DNA of 13,486 nucleotides from Clostridia bacterium (GCA_021205485.1 JAJPXK010000143.1:1-13486), one strand, 5' to 3'; positions 1 through 5,820 are shown, counted from the first letter of the stretch. A program made the numbers and translations. The notes: a model not told the origin generated them from the letters alone.

Positions 1-673
1 AAGGTGTATTTTAAAGGGAGTTACAAATTCAGAAGATATTAACAGCGAATTATCGAAAATAATACAGAATTATGATCGTAAAGATTTAAATCACGCTTTA
101 AAATATATGCAGTTTATTGCTTATAATAACGGGTGCCTGCAGATAGATGTTGATTTGGACGATCAGTTTGTTGAGTACGTCTCTGATTTAATTGACTATG
201 GTACGGCCAGATATCTGGTCGATTACGGCGAAGAAACCGGATTTAAACTCTGGCAGAATTACCGTATGGACCAGGTTCAGTTAAAACTTTTGCAAAACCC
301 TTCGCATAATCAGGTAGGCACTTATTATTACGATGATTTTGTCGTTATTTTTGCATCCCTGAAAAAAGACGCCTCGGTAGAAGAAAGGTTAAATTATAAA
401 GATAAATTTTTGCAGCCCGACGTATTCCAATGGGAGTCTATGACAAATTTGCCTCAAAAAGATTTAAACAGATTGAACACTTGTAAATATGCACATATTT
501 TTATACGCAAAGTGGCAAGCGAAAACGGTATAGTATTGCCGTTTACCTATGTCGGCAAAGGAACGTTAACCAATCCGAGAATGACGGACGCAAACGGCAC
601 GTATCTGTTTGATATAAATATGGAAAATCAGTTGCCCGATTATCTACAATATGACTTCGGTCTGACAAAATAA
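1..673 (+). CDS. C-terminal part of a DEAD/DEAH-type helicase with DUF3427 domain (5' end outside window)
   Basis: The frame is open from base 2 to the stop at 671-673, giving 223 visible residues with no start, so the gene begins left of the window; the ATG at 107 is internal. The visible part resembles the DUF3427 C-terminal domain of large superfamily 2 helicases, often linked to PLD-like nuclease and DEAD/DEAH helicase domains. Supporting motifs are FQWES (about residues 142-146 of the visible part), HIFIRK (165-170) and PFTYVGKG (180-187), in the order usual for that domain. The helicase motor and any nuclease domain would lie upstream and cannot be confirmed. Such proteins are thought to act on DNA in repair or defence; that role is inference. 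The gene converges on the minus-strand transferase with a 15 bp gap, and no clear terminator is visible between them. Confidence 0.7.
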   Translation, partial: RCILKGVTNSEDINSELSKIIQNYDRKDLNHALKYMQFIAYNNGCLQIDVDLDDQFVEYVSDLIDYGTARYLVDYGEETGFKLWQNYRMDQVQLKLLQNPSHNQVGTYYYDDFVVIFASLKKDASVEERLNYKDKFLQPDVFQWESMTNLPQKDLNRLNTCKYAHIFIRKVASENGIVLPFTYVGKGTLTNPRMTDANGTYLFDINMENQLPDYLQYDFGLTK

Positions 674-688
674 CGTTTATCAAGCTGC

Positions 689-1183
689 TTACAATTCAAT
701 AAAATTCGCTTGTTCCTCGCCGCAGAGGGAGAGGACGTAGTTTTCGGCGATAAAAAACTGAGGCTGAACACTGACGGGAACGCCGTCGCAGTACAAAACA
801 CCGTCTGTAAAAGATAATCTCCTGAGCATATGAGCAAGCGTTCCGCCGCAGTATTTGATATAGGCCTCTCTCGCCGTCCAATGCGTCAAAAAGTCCGTTT
901 CGCCGCGTATTTCCTTTTGCTCCCGCTCGCAAAAAGTTGATAAAACGCTCCGTCTCACGCCCTTTTTAAACACTTCTATATCCACGCCGACGGGCCTGTC
1001 GCTTACCGCCGCGGCGCAGTATCCGCCGCTGTCCGAAAAGTTGAAAAATATATCGCCGTCCTTTATATACGGTTTGCCGTTTTCGGTACGCAAAATCTCA
1101 AAAGATGCGGGGATATGCCTCAACAAAGCGTCATTTAAAAAGTTTTTTTTGTCTGTAGTTTTGCCTGTATATACGTTTAACAT
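689..1183 (-). CDS. 4'-phosphopantetheinyl transferase, Sfp/AcpT type
   Basis: This enzyme transfers the phosphopantetheine arm of coenzyme A to a serine of carrier proteins used in fatty acid, polyketide or peptide synthesis. The family signature is present: GVDIE (about residues 66-70 from the chosen start), with the Asp and Glu that bind magnesium, and WTAREAYIKY (about 102-111), with the catalytic-site Glu. An NGKPYI segment and FNFSDSGG lie upstream. The frame opens at 1204, but that ATG sits inside a terminator stem and has no usable ribosome binding site. The ATG at 1183, after an A/G-rich AAAGAAAA, gives 164 residues and is preferred. This is short for an Sfp protein (usually a little over 200). 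The usual FNxSHS histidine is an aspartate here. It follows the sugar kinase on the same strand, about 45 bp downstream, and probably depends on readthrough or its own weak promoter. Confidence 0.85.
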   Translation of the reverse strand: MLNVYTGKTTDKKNFLNDALLRHIPASFEILRTENGKPYIKDGDIFFNFSDSGGYCAAAVSDRPVGVDIEVFKKGVRRSVLSTFCEREQKEIRGETDFLTHWTAREAYIKYCGGTLAHMLRRLSFTDGVLYCDGVPVSVQPQFFIAENYVLSLCGEEQANFIEL

Positions 1184-1198
1184 TTTTCTTTTATAAAA

Positions 1199-1220
1199 CC
1201 GCATTCCAAAAGAAATGCGG
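1199..1220 (-). terminator. Rho-independent terminator after the pfkB-family gene
   Basis: A 7 bp stem, CCGCATT/AATGCGG, with an 8-base loop is followed on the minus strand by TTTTATAA. It starts 8 bp past the kinase stop codon. The stem contains the upstream candidate ATG (1204) of the following transferase gene, which argues against that start. The T-run is short, so termination may be partial. Confidence 0.55.
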
Positions 1221-1227
1221 TCATAAT

Positions 1228-2136
1228 TTATAGCATCAAGCTCTCTATATATTCAATCTGCTCTTTGGTGGCAAGGTGCTGCGTAAAAGCGCACGCGCTT
1301 CCCGCCGCCGTGGCGTAATTCAGCGCCGAAAAATAGTTGCCTGAGTTTAAATATTCGTGTATAAAGCCCGCGATCATGCTGTCGCCGGCGCCTACCGAGT
1401 TTACAAGCTGCCCGCGGGCGGCCCTGACGTACATTGTCTGCTGCGTTTCGGTGACCATTACGGCCCCGTTGCTGCCCATAGAAACTATAACGTTGCGGGC
1501 GCCGCGTTTTTGCAGAATCCTCGCGCATTCGGCGATTTTTACCGTGTCGGGCAACGTCTTCAGCGAAAAAATCTCGCTCAGTTCAAATATGTTCGGCTTG
1601 ATTAAAAAGGGTTTGTACTTTAAAGTATTTGTAAGCAGTTCGCCGCAGGCGTCTACAACAACGTTGATTTTTACCCCTTTAAGCCTTTTTAAAAGATTTT
1701 CGTACGCTTTGTCGTCGAGGGTAGAAGGCACGCTGCCGCAGATTATCAGCCAGTCGCCGTCCTTTATAAGCCCCTTTAAAATTTTTACCAGCCTGTTTAC
1801 GTCGGCTTCGGTTACCAGCGCCCCCGCGCCGTTGATATCTGTTTCGGTATTGCTTTTTATCTTTACGTTTATGCGGCTTTGCCCTTCTACGGGTATAAAT
1901 GTGTGGCGGATGCCGAGTTCGGTCATCAGGTCAGAGAGGGCGCCCCCCGTAACCCCTGCCACAAAGCCCAGGCCGTGAGGTTCCTCCCCGAGTTCGTTGA
2001 GGGCGAGCGAGACGTTGATGCCTTTGCCGCCGACGGTGATATATTCGCCCGTGGTGCGGTTTACGATACCGCTTTTAAGGTTATTGACTTTTACATAATA
2101 GTCTAACGAAGGGTTAAACGTAACGGTATAAATCAT
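1228..2136 (-). CDS. pfkB: 1-phosphofructokinase-family sugar-phosphate kinase (PfkB/ribokinase superfamily)
   Basis: A cytoplasmic kinase expected to use ATP to phosphorylate a sugar phosphate, such as fructose 1-phosphate or tagatose 6-phosphate. The N-terminus MIYTVTFNPSLD is typical of the FruK/LacC branch. PfkB signature 1 appears as GGKGIN (residues 36-41), and signature 2 as VNSVGAGDSM (245-254), with the catalytic base Asp252 in GAGD. The length of 302 residues is normal for the family. The frame extends upstream to 2217, but those 27 extra residues do not look like the family. The ATG at 2136 follows a good GAGGA site and is chosen. No fructose PTS gene or DeoR-type regulator is adjacent, so the exact substrate is undecided. 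The gene is noticeably richer in G+C than the genes right of ssrA. Confidence 0.9.
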   Translation of the reverse strand: MIYTVTFNPSLDYYVKVNNLKSGIVNRTTGEYITVGGKGINVSLALNELGEEPHGLGFVAGVTGGALSDLMTELGIRHTFIPVEGQSRINVKIKSNTETDINGAGALVTEADVNRLVKILKGLIKDGDWLIICGSVPSTLDDKAYENLLKRLKGVKINVVVDACGELLTNTLKYKPFLIKPNIFELSEIFSLKTLPDTVKIAECARILQKRGARNVIVSMGSNGAVMVTETQQTMYVRAARGQLVNSVGAGDSMIAGFIHEYLNSGNYFSALNYATAAGSACAFTQHLATKEQIEYIESLML

Positions 2137-2160
2137 TTTATCCTCGTATGATTTAAACTT

Positions 2161-2170
2161 CCGTATACGG
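2161..2170. promoter_or_regulatory. 10-bp perfect palindrome in the pfkB leader, possible operator
   Basis: CCGTATACGG is a perfect palindrome. It lies between the candidate minus-strand promoter and the pfkB start codon, where a repressor could act. A single 10 bp palindrome can occur by chance, so regulation is inference. Confidence 0.25.
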
Positions 2171-2197
2171 CGAAAGCAAAAAATTATCTCTAATAAC

Positions 2198-2224
2198 TTT
2201 ATATTATTTAAATGCAAAAGTCAA
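2198..2224 (-). promoter_or_regulatory. Candidate promoter for the pfkB-family gene
   Basis: On the minus strand TTGACT (2224-2219) and TATAAA (2203-2198) are separated by 15 bp, shorter than the ideal 17. It is the best sigma-A-like match upstream of the gene and leaves a leader of about 55 bases before the ATG at 2136. Confidence 0.4.
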
Positions 2225-2306
2225 TGAAATTTACGCCGCATACATTTAATTTTGCTTAAACGAATAAAAATAAGCGGGCAAGACAAAAAAATTTTTTATC
2301 AAACGC

Positions 2307-2335
2307 TTGCAATTTGGGCATAATATTATTATAAT
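2307..2335 (+). promoter_or_regulatory. Strong sigma-A-type promoter upstream of ssrA
   Basis: TTGCAA (2307-2312) and TATAAT (2330-2335) have the ideal 17 bp spacing. Transcription would start near 2342, about 154 bases before the mature tmRNA 5' end. No equally good promoter is visible closer to ssrA, so this probably drives a precursor containing the structured leader and the tmRNA. An alternative -10 (CATAAT, 2319-2324) fits the spacing less well. Confidence 0.65.
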
Positions 2336-2341
2336 AATTTA

Positions 2342-2495
2342 AGCGTCTTTAAAAAACAAGGCTTTTTAAGTAAGGTGTGGCTAAATACGTACTTGTACCC
2401 TTGCCTTCCCTGAACGAGGGGAAGCCAAGATTAAGGTAAAAAACGCCTCAAAAGTCCATTCCTTATTAAGCGGTTTTATTTCAGGCGGCTTTTTC
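2342..2495 (+). ncRNA. Structured leader or unclassified small RNA between the ssrA promoter and ssrA
   Basis: The 359-base gap from the pfkB start (2136) to ssrA (2496) holds no convincing gene; its right part looks like structured RNA. A near-perfect hairpin pairs CTTG and CTTCCC (from about 2400) with GGGAAG and CAAG (to about 2429), across one C-C mismatch. Outside it TACC can pair with GGTA and GGTGT with ACGCC, giving a long irregular rod interrupted by bulges. A smaller A/T-rich hairpin precedes it. This could be a removed 5' leader of the tmRNA precursor, since tmRNA 5' ends are matured by RNase P, or a separate small RNA. A rod with internal loops recalls 6S RNA, but I could not match it to that or any other named family. 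Confidence 0.35.
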
Positions 2496-2883
2496 GGGCC
2501 TGAACCAGTTTCGATTGCGGGCAGAGGAAGAAGCAAGCATACCAAAGGCTCGGCTTTGTAAAAACGGAAAATTAAATTTAAACGCAGAATCCAAAGATTC
2601 TAAAAAAGTTGTTGCTTTCCCTGCTTTCTCGGGCGTAAGCGCAGCTTGCGCTGCTTAAACTAAGCAGTCCGTCGCCCCCGCAGTCCGTCGGGCGGAAGGC
2701 GGCGTTATTCAGACGGATAAATCGCCCTTTGATTGCCGCGCAAAGAAGCGTTTGATTTAACGGCATGCCTGCAAAGTTCCCCGTCTGTCGGGTGATTTGC
2801 AGAAAGATTAAAGGCAGAATAAGTATGTAGAAACCTCTTTTGACCCCCGTAAGACCGGAGTGCAACTCTCCGCAGGTCCACCA
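2496..2883 (+). ncRNA. ssrA: Transfer-messenger RNA (tmRNA)
   Basis: tmRNA rescues ribosomes stalled on broken messages and adds a degradation tag. Both halves of the tRNA-like domain are present. The 5' end GGGCCTG (2496-2502) pairs with CAGGTCC (2873-2879), with one G-U pair, followed by A and an encoded CCA (2881-2883). Just inside are CAGTTTCGATTGCGGG at the 5' side, close to the usual tmRNA start, and a T-arm CGGAG-TGCAACT-CTCCG (2856-2872). The 388-base length is normal. The tag frame appears to start at GCA (2584) and stop at TAA (2656-2658), inside a CTGCTT/AAGCAG helix. Further 3', G/C-rich paired segments fit the pseudoknot region; GCAGTCCGTCG occurs twice there (2664 and 2680). A minus-strand frame at 2578-2865 is only a shadow of this RNA. 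Confidence 0.9.
2584..2658 (+). other. tmRNA tag-peptide reading frame (24 codons)
   Basis: The frame begins with the resume codon GCA after an A/T-rich stretch like that before other tmRNA resume codons, and ends at TAA. The tag starts AESKDSKKVV and ends SAACAA. It is longer than the roughly 8-15 residues common in bacteria, and its end is ACAA, not the usual ALAA or AVAA. The resume codon was assigned by eye, so the true start could differ; the Ala-Ala end before a stop inside helix 5 is firm. Confidence 0.6.
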
Positions 2884-2892
2884 TAAAAGACT

Positions 2893-2927
2893 AAATGGTT
2901 TGATACAATAATATCAAGCCATTTTTT
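2893..2927 (+). terminator. Rho-independent terminator of ssrA
   Basis: An 11 bp stem pairs ATGGTTTGATA (2895-2905) with TATCAAGCCAT (2912-2922), with one G-U pair and a 6-base loop. A T-run follows at once. It begins 10 bases after the tmRNA CCA end. Confidence 0.85.
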
Positions 2928-2956
2928 CTATGTTTTTAGCACTTTTTTGCTGATTT

Positions 2957-2978
2957 TGCCCCGTTTTGGGGCATTTTT
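2957..2978 (+). terminator. Second Rho-independent terminator downstream of ssrA
   Basis: The stem TGCCCC (2957-2962) / GGGGCA (2968-2973) with loop GTTTT is followed by TTTTT. It is about 30 bp past the first terminator on the same strand. It may back up ssrA termination or be the edge terminator of inserted DNA. Confidence 0.7.
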
Positions 2979-3025
2979 GCTATTATAGCGATTTTGCGAG
3001 AGTATAAAATGAGCCTTCAAAGTAA

Positions 3026-3114
3026 GTAAAATTTAAGAATTTTACACGATTACCACTCAAGGGTGCAGTAGGGGTGCGAACTTTTACACGATTACTTCGG
3101 TAGTGGTGCAGTAG
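3026..3114. repeat. Palindrome and two-copy direct repeat in the gene-free region after ssrA
   Basis: The 363 bases between ssrA and the next start (3247) contain no gene: two terminators, this repeat zone, then a promoter. A perfect palindrome GTAAAATT-taag-AATTTTAC spans 3026-3045. Its right arm runs into TTTTACACGATTAC (3040-3053), which recurs at 3082-3095. GGTGCAGTAG follows each copy, at 3062-3071 and 3105-3114, so the composite unit repeats with a 42-43 bp period. ACCACT (3052-3057) and AGTGGT (3103-3108) are also inverted relative to each other. Repeats beside a likely integration site suggest integrase or excisionase arm sites, or operators for the HTH protein downstream. Neither role is shown. 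Confidence 0.6.
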
Positions 3115-3178
3115 AAAAATTTTTTATAAAAAAAGTCAAAAAGAATTTTCAAATATGACCGTATCTGACAACATAAGC

Positions 3179-3187
3179 TGTTATAAT
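3179..3187 (+). promoter_or_regulatory. Extended -10 promoter for the four-gene cassette
   Basis: TGTTATAAT matches the extended -10 consensus TGnTATAAT. No good -35 lies at the ideal distance, which extended -10 promoters tolerate. It lies about 60 bp upstream of the first start codon (3247). Confidence 0.5.
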
Positions 3188-3246
3188 GTCTTTGTAGAAT
3201 AAACGGACGGCTCTTGAAACGTCAATATTTATTTAAGGGGTGCATA

Positions 3247-3819
3247 ATGAAAGATGTTACTAAAATGACTTTTAGTCAGTGGCTTAAGCACATAAGGACT
3301 TCGGGTAAAGACCGAAAGAAGCAATTTGAATTTGCTAAAGCGGTAGGCATAAGCGTAGAACAGTTACAGAGTATTGAAAGAGGTGAAAGGCTGCCGACAA
3401 AGCAAGAGGTTAATACTATATGCGATGCATTGCACAACGAGGATTTAAGCGAGGATTTAAGAGCAAAGGGTTTAGCGGAAGTTGAATATAAAAGAACGCA
3501 TCCCGATGTGAAATTGCTCTTATCAGATAGGACAATTTGCTGGAATTGTGGTAAAATGATGTGGTCAGCGTATGGTACGGTTAACGAAAGTGTATTGTCG
3601 CCAGACGAATTTAATAAGTCAATGTGCGATATTGCAACTAGTAAAGGAGTCATATTGCAAAGACGATATAGCCAGACTACGCATGAAACGCATCTTGTAA
3701 ACGTCTGCCCTCATTGTAATGCTTTCATAGGTGAGTTTTTTCTTCATGATTTATGGTATGGGGAAACGGAGACCATCCAAATTGACGATGTGGCAGATTT
3801 TATAGCTAATGACGATTAA
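3247..3819 (+). CDS. HTH (XRE-like) protein with C-terminal zinc-ribbon-type cysteines
   Basis: The protein has 190 residues. Residues 8-60 look like a Cro/C1-type helix-turn-helix, with the pattern FAKAVGISVEQLQSIERGERLPT typical of its recognition region. The C-terminal half carries two CxxC pairs, CWNC (98-101) and CPHC (154-157), which could bind one zinc ion. I therefore infer a DNA-binding regulator or a sensor with a metal-bound domain; no named family is recognised for the whole protein. The frame opens at 3214, but ATG 3247 is preferred because AAGGGG (about 3235-3240) sits at proper spacing before it. It is the first gene of a same-strand cluster and may regulate it. The next gene starts 11 bp downstream. 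Confidence 0.75.
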   Translation: MKDVTKMTFSQWLKHIRTSGKDRKKQFEFAKAVGISVEQLQSIERGERLPTKQEVNTICDALHNEDLSEDLRAKGLAEVEYKRTHPDVKLLLSDRTICWNCGKMMWSAYGTVNESVLSPDEFNKSMCDIATSKGVILQRRYSQTTHETHLVNVCPHCNAFIGEFFLHDLWYGETETIQIDDVADFIANDD

Positions 3820-3830
3820 AGGTGGGGTTA

Positions 3831-4556
3831 ATGATTTTAAAAACAATTTATAGCGAAGGCAAGGATAGATTTGGACAGCGGTTTGACAGAAATGAATGGT
3901 CTGCGCCTATAATGGTTTCACCAGAGGAAATAAAACGACTCATAGACAGCTTTTCATTATGCGGAAAAAAGATTAAACAAGTCAATGTTATAGGCCGCAG
4001 CTATATTCATGGCCGTGAGGATGTTGAGGATGTTGTATATGACCAATTACAAGGCTTGTCTGAAGCCGAGCGGCATAGGTTATCTGACTACGAAAATATA
4101 AACCCCGATATGCTATTTTGCCGTCATGTCGAAATTGACGAACCTTTTATGATAATGTTTGAGGACGGCGATATTTTTGAAATAGATACCCCTCAAGAGC
4201 CAGAGTTTCGCATGAGTATGAATTGTATCCCGTGGGGTATCGGGCCAGAAGTTAATATATCAAACATTAAAGCGGATATTATTTTTTCGAATTGCAAGGG
4301 GCAGATTATTAAAAGCGTAGAGGTAAATAAATATATAACGGACAAGGACCCTATGTATAGTGATAAATTTGAAGAGCCGCCTTACGAACGGGAACTTGTA
4401 TCCGATATAACGCTTCGCTTTGAAAATGACCTTGGCTTGCGTATAGGTCCTTGGATTGATTTTTGCTATGTGGAGTGTATTGATAAAAATAACGATATAA
4501 CAAAAATAAAGTTTGTCGAACTAAAGCAGGCTTTGTGTAATCCAGAGAATGAATAA
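3831..4556 (+). CDS. Protein of unknown function (241 residues, acidic)
   Basis: I do not recognise a characterised family. The frame opens at a GTG (3822), but ATG 3831 follows AAAGGTGGGG at normal spacing and is preferred. The protein is acidic and shows no signal peptide, membrane segment or low-complexity tract, so it is probably cytoplasmic. Alternating hydrophobic stretches suggest a beta-rich fold. Marked segments are FMIMFEDGDIFEID near the middle, the Cys- and Trp-containing MSMNCIPWGIG just after it, and RELVSDITLRFENDLGLRIGP near the end. No catalytic motif stands out. It lies 11 bp after the HTH/zinc-ribbon gene and 23 bp before the nuclease gene, so it is very likely co-transcribed with them. 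Confidence 0.7.
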   Translation: MILKTIYSEGKDRFGQRFDRNEWSAPIMVSPEEIKRLIDSFSLCGKKIKQVNVIGRSYIHGREDVEDVVYDQLQGLSEAERHRLSDYENINPDMLFCRHVEIDEPFMIMFEDGDIFEIDTPQEPEFRMSMNCIPWGIGPEVNISNIKADIIFSNCKGQIIKSVEVNKYITDKDPMYSDKFEEPPYERELVSDITLRFENDLGLRIGPWIDFCYVECIDKNNDITKIKFVELKQALCNPENE

Positions 4557-4579
4557 CGGGTAAAAAATATAAAATTTTT

Positions 4580-5227
4580 ATGGGTATCACAAAAACAGAT
4601 TTTATGCGAGGGATGCAGTGTCCACGTATGTTGTGGCTTGATAAGCACCACCCAGAACTGAAAATTATACCACCTGATGTGCAAGAGGCACTTGATGAAG
4701 GTAACGCTTTCGGTGATAAAGCAATGGGGATATTCGGTGACTACATAGAAACTACTGCATTCAAAGAGAATGGTAGGCTTGACCACGCAGCAATGCTGAA
4801 GAAAACTCAAGAGTATATTGCGGGTGGTGTGAACGTTATTTGCGAGGCTGCGTTTACCTACTATGGCAATTATTGCACCGTGGATATATTGCGACGAAAC
4901 GGCGACGGGTGGGATATTTATGAAGTAAAGAATTGCCCTGAAGTGGAAGAGCAATTCATAAAAGACACGGCCTTTCAGCGTTATATTGCATATAAGTCGG
5001 GGTTAAAGATAAAACGTTGCCACATTATTTACCACGGGGCTGACGAAAATAATCCATTCGTAATCAAAGATGTAACGGCAAGGGTAAGGGGGTACTACAA
5101 ATATGTGGACGACAATATTTGGCGACTCGGCAAGGTTAAATTTCAAAAAGAGGAAGTGGTAGAACCAATAGGAGAACACTGTGAATGCCCGTATAGGTGT
5201 TGGTATTGGGATGTTTGCCATAAATAA
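4580..5227 (+). CDS. Cas4-like PD-(D/E)XK nuclease with putative Fe-S cluster cysteines
   Basis: This 215-residue protein begins like the N-terminal part of DUF2779-type proteins (ITKTDFMRGMQCPRMLWLDKHHPE) and carries a PD-(D/E)XK core: Glu89 in EAAF, Asp102 in VDIL, Glu115-Val-Lys117 in IYEVKN, and Gln133 in AFQRY. Cys14 plus C-terminal Cys201, 203, 207 and 213 match the scattered cysteine arrangement that holds a 4Fe-4S cluster in Cas4 and AddB nucleases. It should be a metal-dependent DNA nuclease, but it stops at the cysteine cluster and lacks the DUF2779 domain of longer relatives. The ribosome binding site before ATG 4580 is poor, yet the family-like N-terminus begins there. No cas1, cas2 or repeat array is present, so CRISPR adaptation is not implied. 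It sits third in the cassette, 21 bp before the nucleotidase gene. Confidence 0.75.
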   Translation: MGITKTDFMRGMQCPRMLWLDKHHPELKIIPPDVQEALDEGNAFGDKAMGIFGDYIETTAFKENGRLDHAAMLKKTQEYIAGGVNVICEAAFTYYGNYCTVDILRRNGDGWDIYEVKNCPEVEEQFIKDTAFQRYIAYKSGLKIKRCHIIYHGADENNPFVIKDVTARVRGYYKYVDDNIWRLGKVKFQKEEVVEPIGEHCECPYRCWYWDVCHK

Positions 5228-5248
5228 ACTTTACATGGAGGATATAAT

Positions 5249-5755
5249 ATGAAGGTGTATTTTGATATGGATGGCGTACTTGCCGATTTTAACAGGGGAG
5301 TCAAGGAACTGTGTAACATTGACCCCTTAGACCAGGCGAACGCATCCGAAAAAGCAGATGACGCTATGTGGGCGGCAATACGTGATACTCCGCATTTCTA
5401 TGATAGGCTTGAGTTTATGCCTGGAGCAAAGGAGATGTTTGATTATACATACAATCATCTCGGTGACGACTGTCAGATTTTATCTGCAGTTCCAAAGGCA
5501 AAGCGCGGAATAGTAACTGCGGGCGATGACAAAATAAGCTGGGTTCATCGCTTGCTTGGTGAAAACGTAAAGGTAAATATTGTTTATAAAGAGCAGAAGA
5601 AAGATTTTTGTATGGGAAATGACTGCATTCTCGTGGATGACCTTGCATCGAATATCACTGCTTGGGAGGGAAACGGAGGTACGGGTATTTTGCATATCTA
5701 TGCCAAGACAACTTTAACCATAATACGGGAAATGGTTGCGAAATATAAAAACTGA
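5249..5755 (+). CDS. HAD-superfamily 5'(3')-deoxyribonucleotidase-like phosphatase
   Basis: This 168-residue protein has the HAD motifs in order: DMDGVLADF (Asp6 nucleophile and Asp8 acid/base), a Ser79 motif II region (ILSAVPKAKRG), a likely motif III lysine in VYKEQKKDF (about Lys114), and ILVDDLASNI with Asp130-Asp131 for magnesium. This arrangement and size fit the NT5C group, which dephosphorylates (deoxy)nucleoside monophosphates and is common in bacteria and phages. A strong GGAGG site precedes ATG 5249. It is the last gene of the four-gene run; a new promoter follows at 5792. It could serve nucleotide metabolism or alter nucleotide pools during phage infection; the latter is inference from its neighbours. 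Confidence 0.8.
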   Translation: MKVYFDMDGVLADFNRGVKELCNIDPLDQANASEKADDAMWAAIRDTPHFYDRLEFMPGAKEMFDYTYNHLGDDCQILSAVPKAKRGIVTAGDDKISWVHRLLGENVKVNIVYKEQKKDFCMGNDCILVDDLASNITAWEGNGGTGILHIYAKTTLTIIREMVAKYKN

Positions 5756-5791
5756 TTTTTGCGTGCTGAAGTCGTTTATTAGCAAAAGTAG

Positions 5792-5820
5792 TTGAAAATA
5801 TATGTCGTTTGTGCTATAAT
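5792..5820 (+). promoter_or_regulatory. Strong promoter of the HTH-GIY-YIG / hsdMSR operon
   Basis: TTGAAA (5792-5797) and TATAAT (5815-5820) are exactly 17 bp apart, and TG precedes the -10 (TGCTATAAT), making it an extended -10 as well. The start codon is about 34 bp beyond the -10. It is the best promoter right of ssrA and probably drives all four downstream genes. Confidence 0.8.

Noticed and set aside
1337..1978. Plus-strand reading frame of 213 codons
   Set aside because: It is antisense to the pfkB-family gene, whose motifs are complete; the antisense product is Ser/Pro-rich and resembles nothing known.
2137..2217. 27-residue N-terminal extension of the pfkB-family kinase
   Set aside because: The family N-terminus begins at MIYTVTFNPS (2136), preceded by a good GAGGA site; the extension is A/T-rich leader containing the palindrome and candidate promoter.
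2398..2430. Strong hairpin upstream of ssrA as an intrinsic terminator
   Set aside because: No T-run follows the stem on the plus strand, so it is better read as part of a folded leader or small RNA.
2578..2865. Minus-strand reading frame of 95 codons
   Set aside because: It lies wholly inside the tmRNA on the opposite strand and has no family resemblance or ribosome binding site.
3040..3114. Direct repeats read as a small CRISPR array
   Set aside because: There are only two units, the repeat is split into two conserved blocks with differing spacing, and no cas genes are present.
3214..3246. Upstream ATG for the HTH/zinc-ribbon gene
   Set aside because: The ATG at 3247 has a well-placed AAGGGG site and the HTH follows it; the 11 extra residues add nothing recognisable.
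4580..5227. Cas4-like protein taken as evidence of a CRISPR-Cas locus
   Set aside because: No cas1, cas2, effector gene or repeat-spacer array is visible, and Cas4-like folds are common outside CRISPR systems.
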